Shown: positions 7,036 through 16,294, numbered from the stretch's first letter. The stretch is 20,511 bases of DNA from CAZKXU01 sp964556665 (GCA_964556665.1 CAZKXU010000063.1:1-20511), one strand, 5' to 3'. Numbers and translations: made by a program. The notes: generated by a model from the letters alone, not told the origin.

Positions 7036-9048
7036 CTAGAATTTCAATGTCAACTCGCCATAATAAGCTCTACTACCCGCTATCGGCAATGAGTTAATAT
7101 TGCGCCTTACGAATTCTGGAAATTGAATATCCTCATCCAATAAATTTGTAGCATGCAAATTCAGATAGAAGTTTGGAATATTACTGCCGAACAACTGCCT
7201 AAGCTTTATATTAACATTGGCCGAAAGATCACTATATGCATCCGCATCCTCATTAACCAAAGCTACAGCAGGATTTCTTTTGCGAATATCACCTGGGTCA
7301 GACATATAGTTATTCCACAGACCAAACTTCATGCCACTACCAGTATCATACAACAAACCAGTTTTAAGCATTGAATTTGGTATTAGCGTAAAATCATCGA
7401 CACCATTACTATCTTCATTCTCCTGATAAGTGTATCCACCGATAAAAAGAAGGCTTGGTGTCAGCTGAGACTTAATTTCAAGCTCTAAACCATGAATATC
7501 TAACTCCCCTGTGTTTGCGAACGTAAAGGATGTTCCTCCAGCAGTTGGTATTCTACCAACTAGATCCTCCTCAGTACTATCAAAATAGGCTATAGAGCCC
7601 TGAAAACTTTTACCAGTGTAGTGAAGCTCAGCCTCCATGGTTTTAATTGTTTCAGGTTCAAGGTTTGGGTTACCCAATAAAACTCCACCTTGCGCGTTAA
7701 CCCTCTGCTCTAAAGCAAACGGAGCACGATAAGCCTCTCCATATATTAATTTCATACCAACTTGATCAGAAAACGTAATATTGGCAGCAGCCATTGGAAC
7801 CATATCTGAATCGATATCCTCAGGTTTATTATATTGGACTCCCGCGGTGAATTTTAACCAATTGGTCAGCGCATAATCTCCCTGCAGGTAGGCACTATAC
7901 CACATCTCATCATAATCAACTATCCCAACAAGTGGAGCGCCTGTATTAGTTACTCCACTACCGGTACGATTATCAGCTACCCCTCCAAGCAGCAGATTAA
8001 AGCGATCACTTAACTTCATTTTATTAGTGACCTCGTACAGAATTCCCTCCGAATCTGTATCTACAATATTTGTCGCACCGAATCTGGCAAGTACTGGCGG
8101 TGGCAATGGTTCGAACGTAAACAGAGATTCTGAGTTGTTATAAGTGAAATTAAACTCTACATTCCACCAATCATTCACAGCCCAATCATAACCAAGATCT
8201 GCGAAAAGACGATCCTCCTCCCTGGTTCCAAACGGCCAAGCAGGTATAATCCCAAAATGTTCATGATCTATCTGCGCAGCAAAGAGATCTAAGTTTAGGT
8301 TGCCGTAATTTAATGACATAAATGCGCCAACATTTTTTTGACCTACATGTGTAGTGTCACTAACACGACGCTCGTCAGTAGCTTTAAATAACCAACCATC
8401 TGTATCCTCATAATTAACTGAGAAAACTACATTCAAATCGCCAATTGCATCTGTTGCTCCCATTGACAGCGAACCATCAACTGTCTCATGCGAGCCAGCT
8501 CCTACAGATACCTTCTTATCCATCTCGTCGGCCTTATTAGTTATCACATTTATCACGCCTGCAAATGCGTTTGATCCGTAGAGAACAGATCCTGGGCCAC
8601 GTACGACCTCAACATGGTGTATTACATCTACTGGAAAAGCCCTATATAGCGCCGCGTTAATACCACCCTGGGTGGTATCACGATAAGGACGGCCATTAAT
8701 AAGGACTAGGACGTGATTGTCGCTATGATCTCGGAGGTCGCCTCGCATCGAGACTACATTGTTCGGATAAAGAAAAGATCCTAGTAAATAAAGACTTGTA
8801 ACTCGACTTAACACCTCCTCTAAATTTCTAGCACCAAAACCCTCTATCTCATGTGCAGTCACTACAGAAACTACACCAGGAGCATCAATTTGGGATTCTG
8901 CGCTTTTTGATGCAGTAGTAACCTCTACATTCATCAATTCCTCAAAAGACATCGCATACAGGTCTGAGTCTTCAGCATACGTAGCCACTGGACAAGTCAC
9001 CATTAAAATTAAAGCTAAATACGCAAAACATCCAGTATTAATCCTCAT
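7036..9048 (-). CDS. TonB-dependent outer-membrane receptor
   Basis: 670 aa from ATG 9048, chosen because AAGGAGAG lies just upstream and a signal peptide (about 1-25, ending ATYA) follows; the reading frame extends 24 codons further without a ribosome site. After SFEELMNVEVTTASK, a TonB-box-like beginning, the plug domain shows QIDAPGVVSVVT and the hallmark VEVVRGPGSVLYGSNAFAGVINVIT. The remainder alternates beta-barrel strands and ends in Phe (YYGELTLKF), as expected of an outer-membrane barrel. The length suits the BtuB/CirA-like class. The ligand cannot be told; no riboswitch or iron-type operator was recognised upstream. The neighbouring secreted hydrolase suggests, without proof, uptake of a breakdown product. 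Confidence 0.9.
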   Translation of the reverse strand: MRINTGCFAYLALILMVTCPVATYAEDSDLYAMSFEELMNVEVTTASKSAESQIDAPGVVSVVTAHEIEGFGARNLEEVLSRVTSLYLLGSFLYPNNVVSMRGDLRDHSDNHVLVLINGRPYRDTTQGGINAALYRAFPVDVIHHVEVVRGPGSVLYGSNAFAGVINVITNKADEMDKKVSVGAGSHETVDGSLSMGATDAIGDLNVVFSVNYEDTDGWLFKATDERRVSDTTHVGQKNVGAFMSLNYGNLNLDLFAAQIDHEHFGIIPAWPFGTREEDRLFADLGYDWAVNDWWNVEFNFTYNNSESLFTFEPLPPPVLARFGATNIVDTDSEGILYEVTNKMKLSDRFNLLLGGVADNRTGSGVTNTGAPLVGIVDYDEMWYSAYLQGDYALTNWLKFTAGVQYNKPEDIDSDMVPMAAANITFSDQVGMKLIYGEAYRAPFALEQRVNAQGGVLLGNPNLEPETIKTMEAELHYTGKSFQGSIAYFDSTEEDLVGRIPTAGGTSFTFANTGELDIHGLELEIKSQLTPSLLFIGGYTYQENEDSNGVDDFTLIPNSMLKTGLLYDTGSGMKFGLWNNYMSDPGDIRKRNPAVALVNEDADAYSDLSANVNIKLRQLFGSNIPNFYLNLHATNLLDEDIQFPEFVRRNINSLPIAGSRAYYGELTLKF

Positions 9049-9358
9049 GATACTCTCCTTGTTAATCAACTCGAAAAATTTAAGCACTAATGGTCTATAA
9101 AAAAAACACCGTGATAGCACTTTTAGTATGCCTATATTCGTTTAGCAATATAATATTTTTAATATAGTACAGGACAACGCGCCAAATTTGCTCTATGTTT
9201 TAACAGCCAAAACAGCCGTGATACCTCCTCAAACCTGCTAAGGGGTTAAGGGGTTTAAGAGTCTGTAGATTCTTCCTGGACGGGCCTCTAATTCATGTTT
9301 TTGCAGTAAACTGAGTTCCTGGAAAGAAATTAGCCTAGACCGAGCATATTGCATCAGC
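9049..9358. other. Intergenic region between the receptor and the pilus operon
   Basis: Holds the probable receptor promoter (9150-9177) and an A/T-rich tract. Around 9225-9275 there is a GGGGTTAAGGGGTTTAAG stretch and an imperfect palindrome AAGAGTCTGTAGATTCTT. I see no clean rho-independent terminator for the pilus operon and no RNA gene. Confidence 0.5.
9150..9177 (-). promoter_or_regulatory. Possible sigma-70 promoter of the receptor gene
   Basis: On the - strand TTGTCC (9177-9172) is followed after 16 bases by TATTAT (9155-9150), about 100 bases before the start codon at 9048. The surrounding A/T richness makes chance matches likely. Confidence 0.35.
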
Positions 9359-9802
9359 TTATCTATTCACATCTCCCTCACTTGGCTCATCCATCCCTAC
9401 GGCTGTGTGTGAGTTTGTTTCTTCGCGCTTTGTATCAAGAACACGCTTACCGACCTTTTGCCTACCATTAATAATATAACCTTCAACCTGTGCATATTTA
9501 CCATACTCAATACTAGAGCCCGTATCAGCATCCTCTGCCAACTCAAAATCCTCCCCATTAATCGCATATTTTGTCTTATTGCCGCGCTCTACTTTACCAT
9601 TAATTATGAATTGAGGTGGGCCTTTTAAAATCAATCGCTGCTTTGCGACTACCCGCTTTCGCATATCTGCTCCGGCTTTATTGCTAGGAGCTTTTTTCTC
9701 AATTATCTCTGTACGTATCTCGTCATTGGAGCCGATGCGGGACTGAGCTAGCAAGCTATGACTAGAAAAGAAGGTTACAATAATTAACAAAATAATTTTC
9801 AT
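9359..9802 (-). CDS. Small exported protein in the pilY2 position
   Basis: 147 aa from ATG 9802, preferred over an ATG ten codons upstream because AAGGACC precedes it and a signal peptide (about 1-20, ending LLAQ) starts there. It begins 10 bases after the pilY1 stop, so it is probably the last gene of the pilus operon. The mature part is basic, then carries FIINGKVERGNK, YAINGEDFEL and VEGYIINGRQKVGKR, which read like a small OB-fold or beta-barrel with a repeated IING motif. In Pseudomonas the gene after pilY1 is pilY2, a small periplasmic pilus-assembly protein; position, size and export agree, but sequence similarity is too weak for me to claim. No pilE-like major or minor pilin follows it. 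Confidence 0.7.
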   Translation of the reverse strand: MKIILLIIVTFFSSHSLLAQSRIGSNDEIRTEIIEKKAPSNKAGADMRKRVVAKQRLILKGPPQFIINGKVERGNKTKYAINGEDFELAEDADTGSSIEYGKYAQVEGYIINGRQKVGKRVLDTKREETNSHTAVGMDEPSEGDVNR

Positions 9803-9812
9803 ACGACGGTCC

Positions 9813-12800
9813 TTACTTTGATGTTGTCTCATGTGTGCTAAGAATGTTTAACGGTTGATTGTAAATACTTACCGGAAGTAAATCTGGCCCTGGCACCTGT
9901 GATGATGGTGTTCCTGAGCCTCCACCGCCACCTCCACCCCCACCACCTGGATTCCCGATTTTTACAGGCTCAGGATAAGCTGGCTGTACAACTATCTTGC
10001 CACCACTATGTAAGATACTTGGCGTCACAGGCGCTCCACGATTACCAAGAGAGGAGACCGCAGGGAATATCCCCCCACTTGCCGTATCCAGCCTGACATC
10101 AGCAGTATTTAAAGTATTACTATGCGCATAGGGATTAATCAGTCTTGGATCGACATACTCAACTTTAACATCTAGTACAGGTCCGAGAGTCCCGGCAGTT
10201 ACTCCATCTTGCAAATCTTGACTCTCCACATTTCCATCCCCATCAAAATCATAAATACCTCCATTATAAAACGGAGCGCCAGGGTCTTGTGCATCCAGGA
10301 TAATTCCTCCCCCCGTTCTAAAATTCAATCCCTGGACAAATCCATATCCACCTACTGAGCAGTTATCGCGATTAGGAAGAAACGTAGCGAAAATAAGGTT
10401 TCCCCTTAAATTAACACCTTCATTAATTACCATTCCGGTTGGGTTAAGATAGTTATCATTAGTTACGCTAAGTGTTGTTTGTAAATCGATATAAAACCCG
10501 GACTTACCTGTCGGAATACGATAAATTGAGTCATCTGGGCCCACTCTTATAGCAAAATTGCTAGGGGTCTGATCTTGTAGATTTGTAGATGTAAGATTCG
10601 ATAGTGCATTGGCGTAGGCATCTGCAGCAGTATCCACTGGGTCAAAGACCCCATATATTCTCTGAGTAAATGTTGAGAGTGTTGTTACATCATAGTCAGA
10701 ATCATAGCGGCCTGTGCCCCAATATACCCCTACCGCAAGAGGCATTGTAGAAACTCCGCTACCTGAGCCGGTATATTGTGGATTATCTACTAAAATCGTA
10801 AGCGGTGCTGCTACTACTGGCTGATTACTATTGCCTGAGAATAGCTTTGTGGCACTCCACCCTGCTGGCGCACCATTAACCGCCACACGATACAGATCCC
10901 CTGCCTCAGTGCCAACATAGATACGATCTGTATTTAAGTCCTGATCGTTTTGACTTGCCGCAACACCAGAGGTACGTGTTCCTGCCGGATCACTAGCTGA
11001 AATTGGCACTACAACACCAGTAGGCGGAGTTGAACTACTTAAGTCATATGCAATAATATTACTCCCTGCAGTGGACTTCCCTTCTCCTGTACCAACTACC
11101 ATATACCAATTAAATGCTGCCGGATTATAGTCGCTAGCAGAACCTCCAGTTATAACAAGTGAGGGCTTTGACCAGCTCTGTCCTGCATGAACAGAGGCAT
11201 CCACTTCCCATAACAAAGTTGGATTGTCGCGATCAGTCACATCCAGCACTACGTAGCTAGAGCCACCCCCACCTAGTCCAATCATCGCAAGAGTACGCCA
11301 ACTTCCGCCACGATATACATCACTAACGGTTATCTGTCCATCAACATAAGCTCTCTTCCAATCGCCGTTATAGCTAAGCCGTGAAAGCCTCTCTAAGTAT
11401 GGCAATTGACTGGCAGGGATGTAGCCCCACAACTCTTCCCCAGTAGTCGAACTAAAAGCATGTAACATTCCATCATTAGCACCAACTAAAAGTATTCTTG
11501 GCTCACTCTGCTGACTAGCTGTAAAGGTATTATAACCGAGGAAATTGCTGAAATTTCCGTTACGTGGACCTACCTCTGCTGGGCGTGAATAAACAATATC
11601 GCCAAGCTTGTCTGTCTCTCCATCATCATCTCTATCCCTTATTCTTAAGCCATCAAAATCAGTGCCTTTAATAAAATCAATTAATGTTTGTGCTGAACTG
11701 GTTTGTGTATAATCAGATATTAAGGGCTCAAGTAGCGCTGGATCTAATGTCCCATCGATAAACAGTTGAAAAAGTTCTGTTCTTAGGGTTGCAGCGTTTG
11801 AGCTATTAAATTGCAATGTCTGGTCTGTATTCCCATCATGATCAGGATCATATCCACTAACGATACTTCGTGGATTGGAATTTAAGTTACGTGCTTCTAA
11901 AATGTCTGCTACATCAAAATCAAAAACAAGCTCTCCACTTGAGCTATCATAGTGTGAAACATCGACATGCCCAGTCCAAAGATCAGCCTCATAGCGAGGT
12001 CTAAAGACACGCCCCTCATCGCCAAATGTCTCGGCTAACGCTGCTCCAGCACCGGATACTGAGCTAACAACTATCTGTGTAATAATATTTTCTAAGGTAC
12101 TTTCTAGCTCGGCCGTAGATCCGGCAAAATAAGAGGAGTTTGTACCACCAGAAGCAGCAGTTTGATCAAGTAGATCATAATCAATTCCTAATCCAACTGT
12201 AAATGTTTTTATATTCTGTGTGCCAGTAATGGTTGAACTAAAATCAGAGGTATGCGCAAAATATGCAGCGTCGTCCATAAATGAAGCACAAAGATCACTA
12301 CTAGTATTATTACAGTTCTGGTTTGATGATGCCCCCTCTGCACCATCATTATCATAGTCTTGAACATAAGATCCAAGGAACGAGTTATCATCTTCACCTG
12401 TTGGCAAACCATCAGTTAGTAAGATAATAAAATTAGAGTCACAACTTGAAACAATTGGTGAAGTATACTGACATCCTGAGCAATACGGATCATTAGCACT
12501 TTCGCCATTCATGTAACGTAGCGCCTCTATATAGGTAAAGGCCAGCGACGTACCTCCACGTGGGGATATTTCATTAATTCTATTAATTAACTCGGTTTGT
12601 GTCGAACCGATCGGCAAATAGATGCGTGGCCTAGCACCTGACGATGTATTTCCCTCCAAAGTATACCACTGCGTCGAAAGGTTACCAGAATGAGATGAAG
12701 AGGTTCGCTGACTACCGTTAATCGTGGCGAGCCCAAACTTAATATCGGGATTCTCACTAACAATCTCTCTAACCGTGTCACGCACGAGTTTCATGCGGTT

Positions 12801-13862
12801 TGTATTTGGTAATGTGGCAAGCTCCTCACTGGTTGCGCAATAAAAAATCCACCTTAAGTATTCTTTCCGATACCATCCCGCAGATAGAAAGACCTCCTTG
12901 CCATTAAAAACAACCGTCGCTCCTGAAGTTGCATAGACTGATGTGAAAAAATCAAGGTTATTACCTGAACTATCAAAGTTGGCCCAGACATCATTCCAAT
13001 TATCTGTCAAACGGTGGTAATCATTTTTACGATAGTCGATATATAGATATTCATTACCACTAGAATCAACTATATTAGCGCCCAGACTATCTTTAGCTAG
13101 ATTAGCAGTATCAAAAATTGCGGATCCATAGATACCTGTGTTGCCATACAGCCATGCTGCATTAGCCCCCTGCCGAGGAGTCGCTGCCCCAGGCGCTGGA
13201 CAATCAACTTGCGAAGCCGCAGTATTATTACATGTCATACGTAAGACGCTTGGCATATTTGCTGCTGTATTAGCTAATGTTTGAGTCGCATATAAATCAC
13301 CGGTACTGCTACTTGCAAATCCATAATTATACTCAATAAGTAGAGGCCTTAAATTATCAGAGCTAGCTGGAGAGTTACTACCTGACTCAAGTCTAAAGAA
13401 TATTGAGGGCAACGTATTTGAACTATCTGTTGCGCAGCTATTTGTAACATCAAAACTTGTGTGCTCCATTGCAGCATTCATAGAACCGGAATCATCTAAG
13501 ACAAAAAGCGCTTGGGCATCCATGCCTACCTTACTTAACTGTGGGACTGCTGGGGTTTCTGTAGGGGTAAAAGTGGGCACTGCAGTAAACGTGGCAGTTG
13601 GAGTTGGAGTGGCTGTACGGGTTGGTGTCGGCGTTGGTAAAGGAGTTGGTGTACGGGTCGGGGTCCTAGTTGGCGTAGCAGTAGGAGTCCTAGTAGGAGT
13701 CCTGGTTGGCGTAGCCGTAGGTGTTCTTGTGGGAGTGCGGGTCGCTGTTGGAGTACGGGTTGGCGTTGGCGTTCGAGTAGGCGTTGGCGTTGGCGCAGCA
13801 TATACAGATTCTGCAAAAATAAAGAAGAAGGTGCTAATGAAGATCGATAGAAATATTTTCAT
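9813..13862 (-). CDS. pilY1: PilY1-type type IV pilus tip adhesin/assembly protein
   Basis: 1349 aa; GAGG lies five bases before the start. Signal peptide 1-22, then a Thr/Pro/Arg-rich stalk (about 24-105). A von Willebrand A domain follows, with the MIDAS motif DxSxS at Asp123-Ser125-Ser127 (LDDSGSM) and a later ILLTDGLPTG. The C-terminal half is the PilY1 beta-propeller, recognised by GDIVYSRPAEVG and LLVGANDGMLHAFSSTTGEELW. DRDDDGETD at 743-751 is a calcium-loop candidate equivalent in type to the regulatory calcium site of Pseudomonas PilY1, and DFDGDGNVESQD at 1205-1216 is a second EF-hand-like loop. The protein ends with ten consecutive Gly and a polar tail. PilY1 works with minor pilins to prime pilus assembly and sits at the tip for adhesion and surface sensing. 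The gene follows the pilX gene by 12 bases. Confidence 0.93.
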   Translation of the reverse strand: MKIFLSIFISTFFFIFAESVYAAPTPTPTRTPTPTRTPTATRTPTRTPTATPTRTPTRTPTATPTRTPTRTPTPLPTPTPTRTATPTPTATFTAVPTFTPTETPAVPQLSKVGMDAQALFVLDDSGSMNAAMEHTSFDVTNSCATDSSNTLPSIFFRLESGSNSPASSDNLRPLLIEYNYGFASSSTGDLYATQTLANTAANMPSVLRMTCNNTAASQVDCPAPGAATPRQGANAAWLYGNTGIYGSAIFDTANLAKDSLGANIVDSSGNEYLYIDYRKNDYHRLTDNWNDVWANFDSSGNNLDFFTSVYATSGATVVFNGKEVFLSAGWYRKEYLRWIFYCATSEELATLPNTNRMKLVRDTVREIVSENPDIKFGLATINGSQRTSSSHSGNLSTQWYTLEGNTSSGARPRIYLPIGSTQTELINRINEISPRGGTSLAFTYIEALRYMNGESANDPYCSGCQYTSPIVSSCDSNFIILLTDGLPTGEDDNSFLGSYVQDYDNDGAEGASSNQNCNNTSSDLCASFMDDAAYFAHTSDFSSTITGTQNIKTFTVGLGIDYDLLDQTAASGGTNSSYFAGSTAELESTLENIITQIVVSSVSGAGAALAETFGDEGRVFRPRYEADLWTGHVDVSHYDSSSGELVFDFDVADILEARNLNSNPRSIVSGYDPDHDGNTDQTLQFNSSNAATLRTELFQLFIDGTLDPALLEPLISDYTQTSSAQTLIDFIKGTDFDGLRIRDRDDDGETDKLGDIVYSRPAEVGPRNGNFSNFLGYNTFTASQQSEPRILLVGANDGMLHAFSSTTGEELWGYIPASQLPYLERLSRLSYNGDWKRAYVDGQITVSDVYRGGSWRTLAMIGLGGGGSSYVVLDVTDRDNPTLLWEVDASVHAGQSWSKPSLVITGGSASDYNPAAFNWYMVVGTGEGKSTAGSNIIAYDLSSSTPPTGVVVPISASDPAGTRTSGVAASQNDQDLNTDRIYVGTEAGDLYRVAVNGAPAGWSATKLFSGNSNQPVVAAPLTILVDNPQYTGSGSGVSTMPLAVGVYWGTGRYDSDYDVTTLSTFTQRIYGVFDPVDTAADAYANALSNLTSTNLQDQTPSNFAIRVGPDDSIYRIPTGKSGFYIDLQTTLSVTNDNYLNPTGMVINEGVNLRGNLIFATFLPNRDNCSVGGYGFVQGLNFRTGGGIILDAQDPGAPFYNGGIYDFDGDGNVESQDLQDGVTAGTLGPVLDVKVEYVDPRLINPYAHSNTLNTADVRLDTASGGIFPAVSSLGNRGAPVTPSILHSGGKIVVQPAYPEPVKIGNPGGGGGGGGGGSGTPSSQVPGPDLLPVSIYNQPLNILSTHETTSK
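13548..13793 (-). repeat. Tandem repeat encoding the Thr/Pro/Arg stalk of PilY1
   Basis: Codons 24-105 of pilY1 are almost only Thr, Pro, Arg and Ala. Within them residues 41-76 (13635-13742) form three 12-residue units of the pattern TRTPTRTPTATP, i.e. 36-bp repeats that have drifted at third positions. Such arrays change length by slippage and form an extended linker. Confidence 0.85.
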
Positions 13863-13874
13863 ATAACCTCATTG

Positions 13875-14555
13875 CTAAGCCGCTGGAAGCTCAACTATTG
13901 AAACTAAAGTTGACTCACCAAGCCTACCTTTAAATCTTCTTAACGATTTGGCAGTTATACGATAACGCACGGCTCCTGCATAAGCGCCCCCGCCTACAGT
14001 CGTATTTAAGTCAGCCCCAATTGAGCTTGCTCCTGGCGGAGCTTGATCTAGCCTCTCTACCTGTACCCAAGCACTGCGATTATTAAGTGTAATATCCGCG
14101 GTCGGCAGAGTACCTGTGTTTAGCTGAGCAGTAATTGGCAGTGAATTATTAACTACATCACCCTCTGCGCCAATCGGCCCAAAGTTTTTTATTAATCCAC
14201 CACCTGTAGGATAAAGGCTTCTTTGACAAGCGATACCTGCGCATGATGGTATTCCATTAGTTGCACTATAGCTTAACGGTGAAAACTCAGTGTATGCACT
14301 TGGTGAAGCAGTTAAATTCACCTTCTCACGCCAAAGATTTGCACGCACACTGATTTGCGATAACATATCATGGATTGCACCTTCTGCTATTAGTGCATTT
14401 TCTTGAGCAACTTCGGCAATTTTAACCTGTGAAATTGAGTTTACAGAGGTACTTGAGTAGATCGCCGAGATTGAGCTTAGAAGCAGCAAAAGAAAAAGTG
14501 CAAGCGGCAATGTCATTCCGCTCTCACTTTTTTTAGAATAGCTAAGTCTGATCAT
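13875..14555 (-). CDS. pilX: PilX-like minor pilin
   Basis: 226 aa. A short leader ending in SESG is followed by MTLPLALFLLLLLSSISAIY: the prepilin-peptidase Gly and a hydrophobic helix, but no Glu at position +5, as is usual for PilX (and GspK). The rest is a polar periplasmic domain with two nearby Cys (SCAGIACQ). It starts five bases after the pilW stop and has only a distant GGGAG, so translation is probably coupled. PilX is part of the minor-pilin complex that, with PilY1, initiates pilus assembly in the inner membrane and caps the tip. Confidence 0.82.
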   Translation of the reverse strand: MIRLSYSKKSESGMTLPLALFLLLLLSSISAIYSSTSVNSISQVKIAEVAQENALIAEGAIHDMLSQISVRANLWREKVNLTASPSAYTEFSPLSYSATNGIPSCAGIACQRSLYPTGGGLIKNFGPIGAEGDVVNNSLPITAQLNTGTLPTADITLNNRSAWVQVERLDQAPPGASSIGADLNTTVGGGAYAGAVRYRITAKSLRRFKGRLGESTLVSIVELPAA

Positions 14556-14560
14556 AGCAG

Positions 14561-15190
14561 TTACAAACTCCCACGCACTAATATATCCGTACTTAGGTTT
14601 TGAGCTATTACGGCATCATCTAGTGCTTTCACATTTATCCCAAGGTTCACCCGAACAGCTGATCCATTTAAACTAAAGACTGCATCAGGCACGCCGTTGC
14701 CATCGTTATCGACCTGTTCAATATCCGAGGCAATTACACTAGAGCTGCTTAATGGATCAGTACCTGGCACTACACAACTGGTAGTTGAACCGGATACTAC
14801 CTCACCTCTACGTAGCTCCTTTGTACTGGAATCGTAGATGTAGCCGACATAGTATACCTGAAGGCCGTTACCATTCGTCCCATCATCCTCAGCCACCAAA
14901 AACTTTACACTATTTGCAGTGACTGCCAGGGCAGCATTACAGGAAACTAAAGCGGGATCATTGCCTGCAAAGTAAGGTGACACCGAGGCGCTACCCTTTA
15001 TTTCAGAGCTAAGTAAACCAATTGCATTTCTTAACTCCTGCCCAGCAGTTATGGCACGGCTTTCCAGTCCAAGCCGTCGGTAAGTTTCCTCGATGAACGT
15101 TGCAAGTCCCAAACTTACCACAGAAAAAATTACTAGCCCTACGATCATCTCAATTAATGTAAAGCCATTATGTAATTCATCGCTTTTCAT
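14561..15190 (-). CDS. pilW: PilW-like minor pilin
   Basis: 209 aa. The type IV prepilin signal is HNG-FTLIEMIVGLVIFSVVSLG, with Gly before the cut and Glu at +5 of the mature protein. The C-terminal domain has Cys residues and an Asp-rich stretch (DIEQVDNDGNGVPD) that could bind calcium. It starts three bases after the pilV stop without a clear ribosome site, so coupling is likely. The gene order (fimT/U, pilV, pilW, pilX, pilY1) matches the classical minor-pilin operon and supports the name more than the divergent C-terminal domain does. Confidence 0.82.
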   Translation of the reverse strand: MKSDELHNGFTLIEMIVGLVIFSVVSLGLATFIEETYRRLGLESRAITAGQELRNAIGLLSSEIKGSASVSPYFAGNDPALVSCNAALAVTANSVKFLVAEDDGTNGNGLQVYYVGYIYDSSTKELRRGEVVSGSTTSCVVPGTDPLSSSSVIASDIEQVDNDGNGVPDAVFSLNGSAVRVNLGINVKALDDAVIAQNLSTDILVRGSL

Positions 15191-15193
15191 ATA

Positions 15194-15625
15194 TTACGAA
15201 AGTTGAGCAATTAAAGTTTCCATATTAAGATTTTTAGTGCCTAGCTTACCCCTATTTTGAGTTGCACTGACTCTTACCCTTACCGCTTCAGGCATAAAGT
15301 TAGTATTAGTTTTGATAGCTGTAAATGTGATCTGATAGGTCGCTCTTGAGCGAGGGACTGTCACACTCTCAGAAGCAGTCTGTCCATCTGTTATCGTAGT
15401 ATATCCAGTGTTAAATTTATCAAGTAGAGCTGAGTAACTGCTACTTCGATAAGATTCAACAAGTGCTTGCATATCACTAACTAAACTTGTTCCAATTCTT
15501 GTTGCAGCGTTAGCTTGAAATGTAGTGATGAAAAATGTTGATGCTCCAACTACAGCGATGGATATTAAGGCCATCGCCACTAAATTTTCTACAATAGTGA
15601 TTCCTGATTCATTACATCTCTTCAT
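15194..15625 (-). CDS. pilV: PilV-like minor pilin
   Basis: 143 aa. The signal ESG-ITIVENLVAMALISIAVVG has Gly before the cut, Glu at +5 and a hydrophobic helix; the ENLVAMALISIAVVG run is characteristic of PilV/GspI-type prepilins. Its ATG overlaps the stop of the preceding gene (ATGA at 15622-15625), so the two are translationally coupled. It is predicted to join the PilW/PilX/FimU priming complex at the inner membrane. Confidence 0.85.
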   Translation of the reverse strand: MKRCNESGITIVENLVAMALISIAVVGASTFFITTFQANAATRIGTSLVSDMQALVESYRSSSYSALLDKFNTGYTTITDGQTASESVTVPRSRATYQITFTAIKTNTNFMPEAVRVRVSATQNRGKLGTKNLNMETLIAQLS

Positions 15626-16047
15626 AATTCAATAAATCCATTTCGATTTAACCGTAGCTGTATAGTACTGGAGCCGTTCTTAATACCTATTGTAATGTTT
15701 GCGGCACTTAAACCTCTAAGCAATCCAAGACCGTTAAACATAACCGTAGCTGGCGCTCCTCCCTGCCAACTTGAATGAGGACTGAGTGCCAACGAACCAT
15801 CAACCGTGCCATCATTATCTATGTCCCAACTAAAGCCACTACTTATAAAATTAATCTCGATATTTGTATGTTGGCGAATTGATTCCGACCGAAGTCTTGC
15901 CACTGTGGTCGCTATATTTCGGACATCATAACTTGCGCGGAGCTGTGAAGCAGTTTCAGAAAAGCTAGGAATTGCAATCAGTGAAAGGATTCCAAAAACG
16001 GAAACTGACACAATCAGCTCAATTAATGTAAATCCATGAGAGTTCAT
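15622..16047 (-). CDS. FimT/FimU (GspH-like) minor pilin
   Basis: 141 aa; GAGG lies six bases before the start. The very short leader MNSHG is cut before FTLIELIVSVSVFGILSLIAIPSF, with Glu at +5. The following ATTVARLRSESIRQ is the conserved GspH/FimT-type helix, and the end contains the GLLRG and LRLNRNGFIEL strands of that fold. It is the first gene of the minor-pilin operon and, by analogy with FimU, should link the tip complex to the major pilin. FimT and FimU cannot be separated from sequence alone. The major pilin PilA is not in this window. Confidence 0.85.
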   Translation of the reverse strand: MNSHGFTLIELIVSVSVFGILSLIAIPSFSETASQLRASYDVRNIATTVARLRSESIRQHTNIEINFISSGFSWDIDNDGTVDGSLALSPHSSWQGGAPATVMFNGLGLLRGLSAANITIGIKNGSSTIQLRLNRNGFIEL

Positions 16048-16294
16048 TCCTACCTCATTACTAATAAAGAATGATGAAACCCCCTACGAACTACTGCGTC
16101 AATTAGCAAGTCGCGTTCCTGAGTGCAATTCCAATTAGTTATCCTGATAAATAAGGCGCGCTGGTAAGTTTCTTTCTAAAACTATGCAATCATTGCAGCC
16201 TTAACTTGCAGAGAACTAACCTAATATCTATATAGAAGTGAGCTGGCGTATAAGTATCTTGGGCCGGTCAATAGTAGAGGAAATTCCTGTTTGA
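16048..16294. other. Intergenic region upstream of the minor-pilin operon
   Basis: On the - strand TTGACG (16102-16097) is a good -35 match, but the hexamer at the right distance (TTTCAT) is a poor -10, so any promoter here would need help. A 13-nt palindrome TGCAATCATTGCA lies at 16185-16197 and an 11-nt one (AGGAAATTCCT) around 16278-16288. No terminator for the preceding yciH gene is evident, so read-through into the pilus operon is possible. Confidence 0.35.

Noticed and set aside
9180..9290. A cobalamin riboswitch upstream of the TonB-dependent receptor
   Set aside because: No recognisable B12 box or consistent paired elements were found.
13548..13793. A CRISPR-like array in the repetitive stretch
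   Set aside because: The repeats are short, contiguous, in frame with pilY1 and have no spacers.
13459..13866. A + strand open frame of 135 codons made of Val/Gly repeats
   Set aside because: It is the antisense shadow of the Thr/Pro/Arg codon repeats of pilY1, with no ribosome site.
16170..16200. A sigma-54-like promoter (GG...TTGCAT on the - strand) before the pilus operon
   Set aside because: The spacing between GG and GC is 11 rather than 10 and the TGGCAC element is poor.
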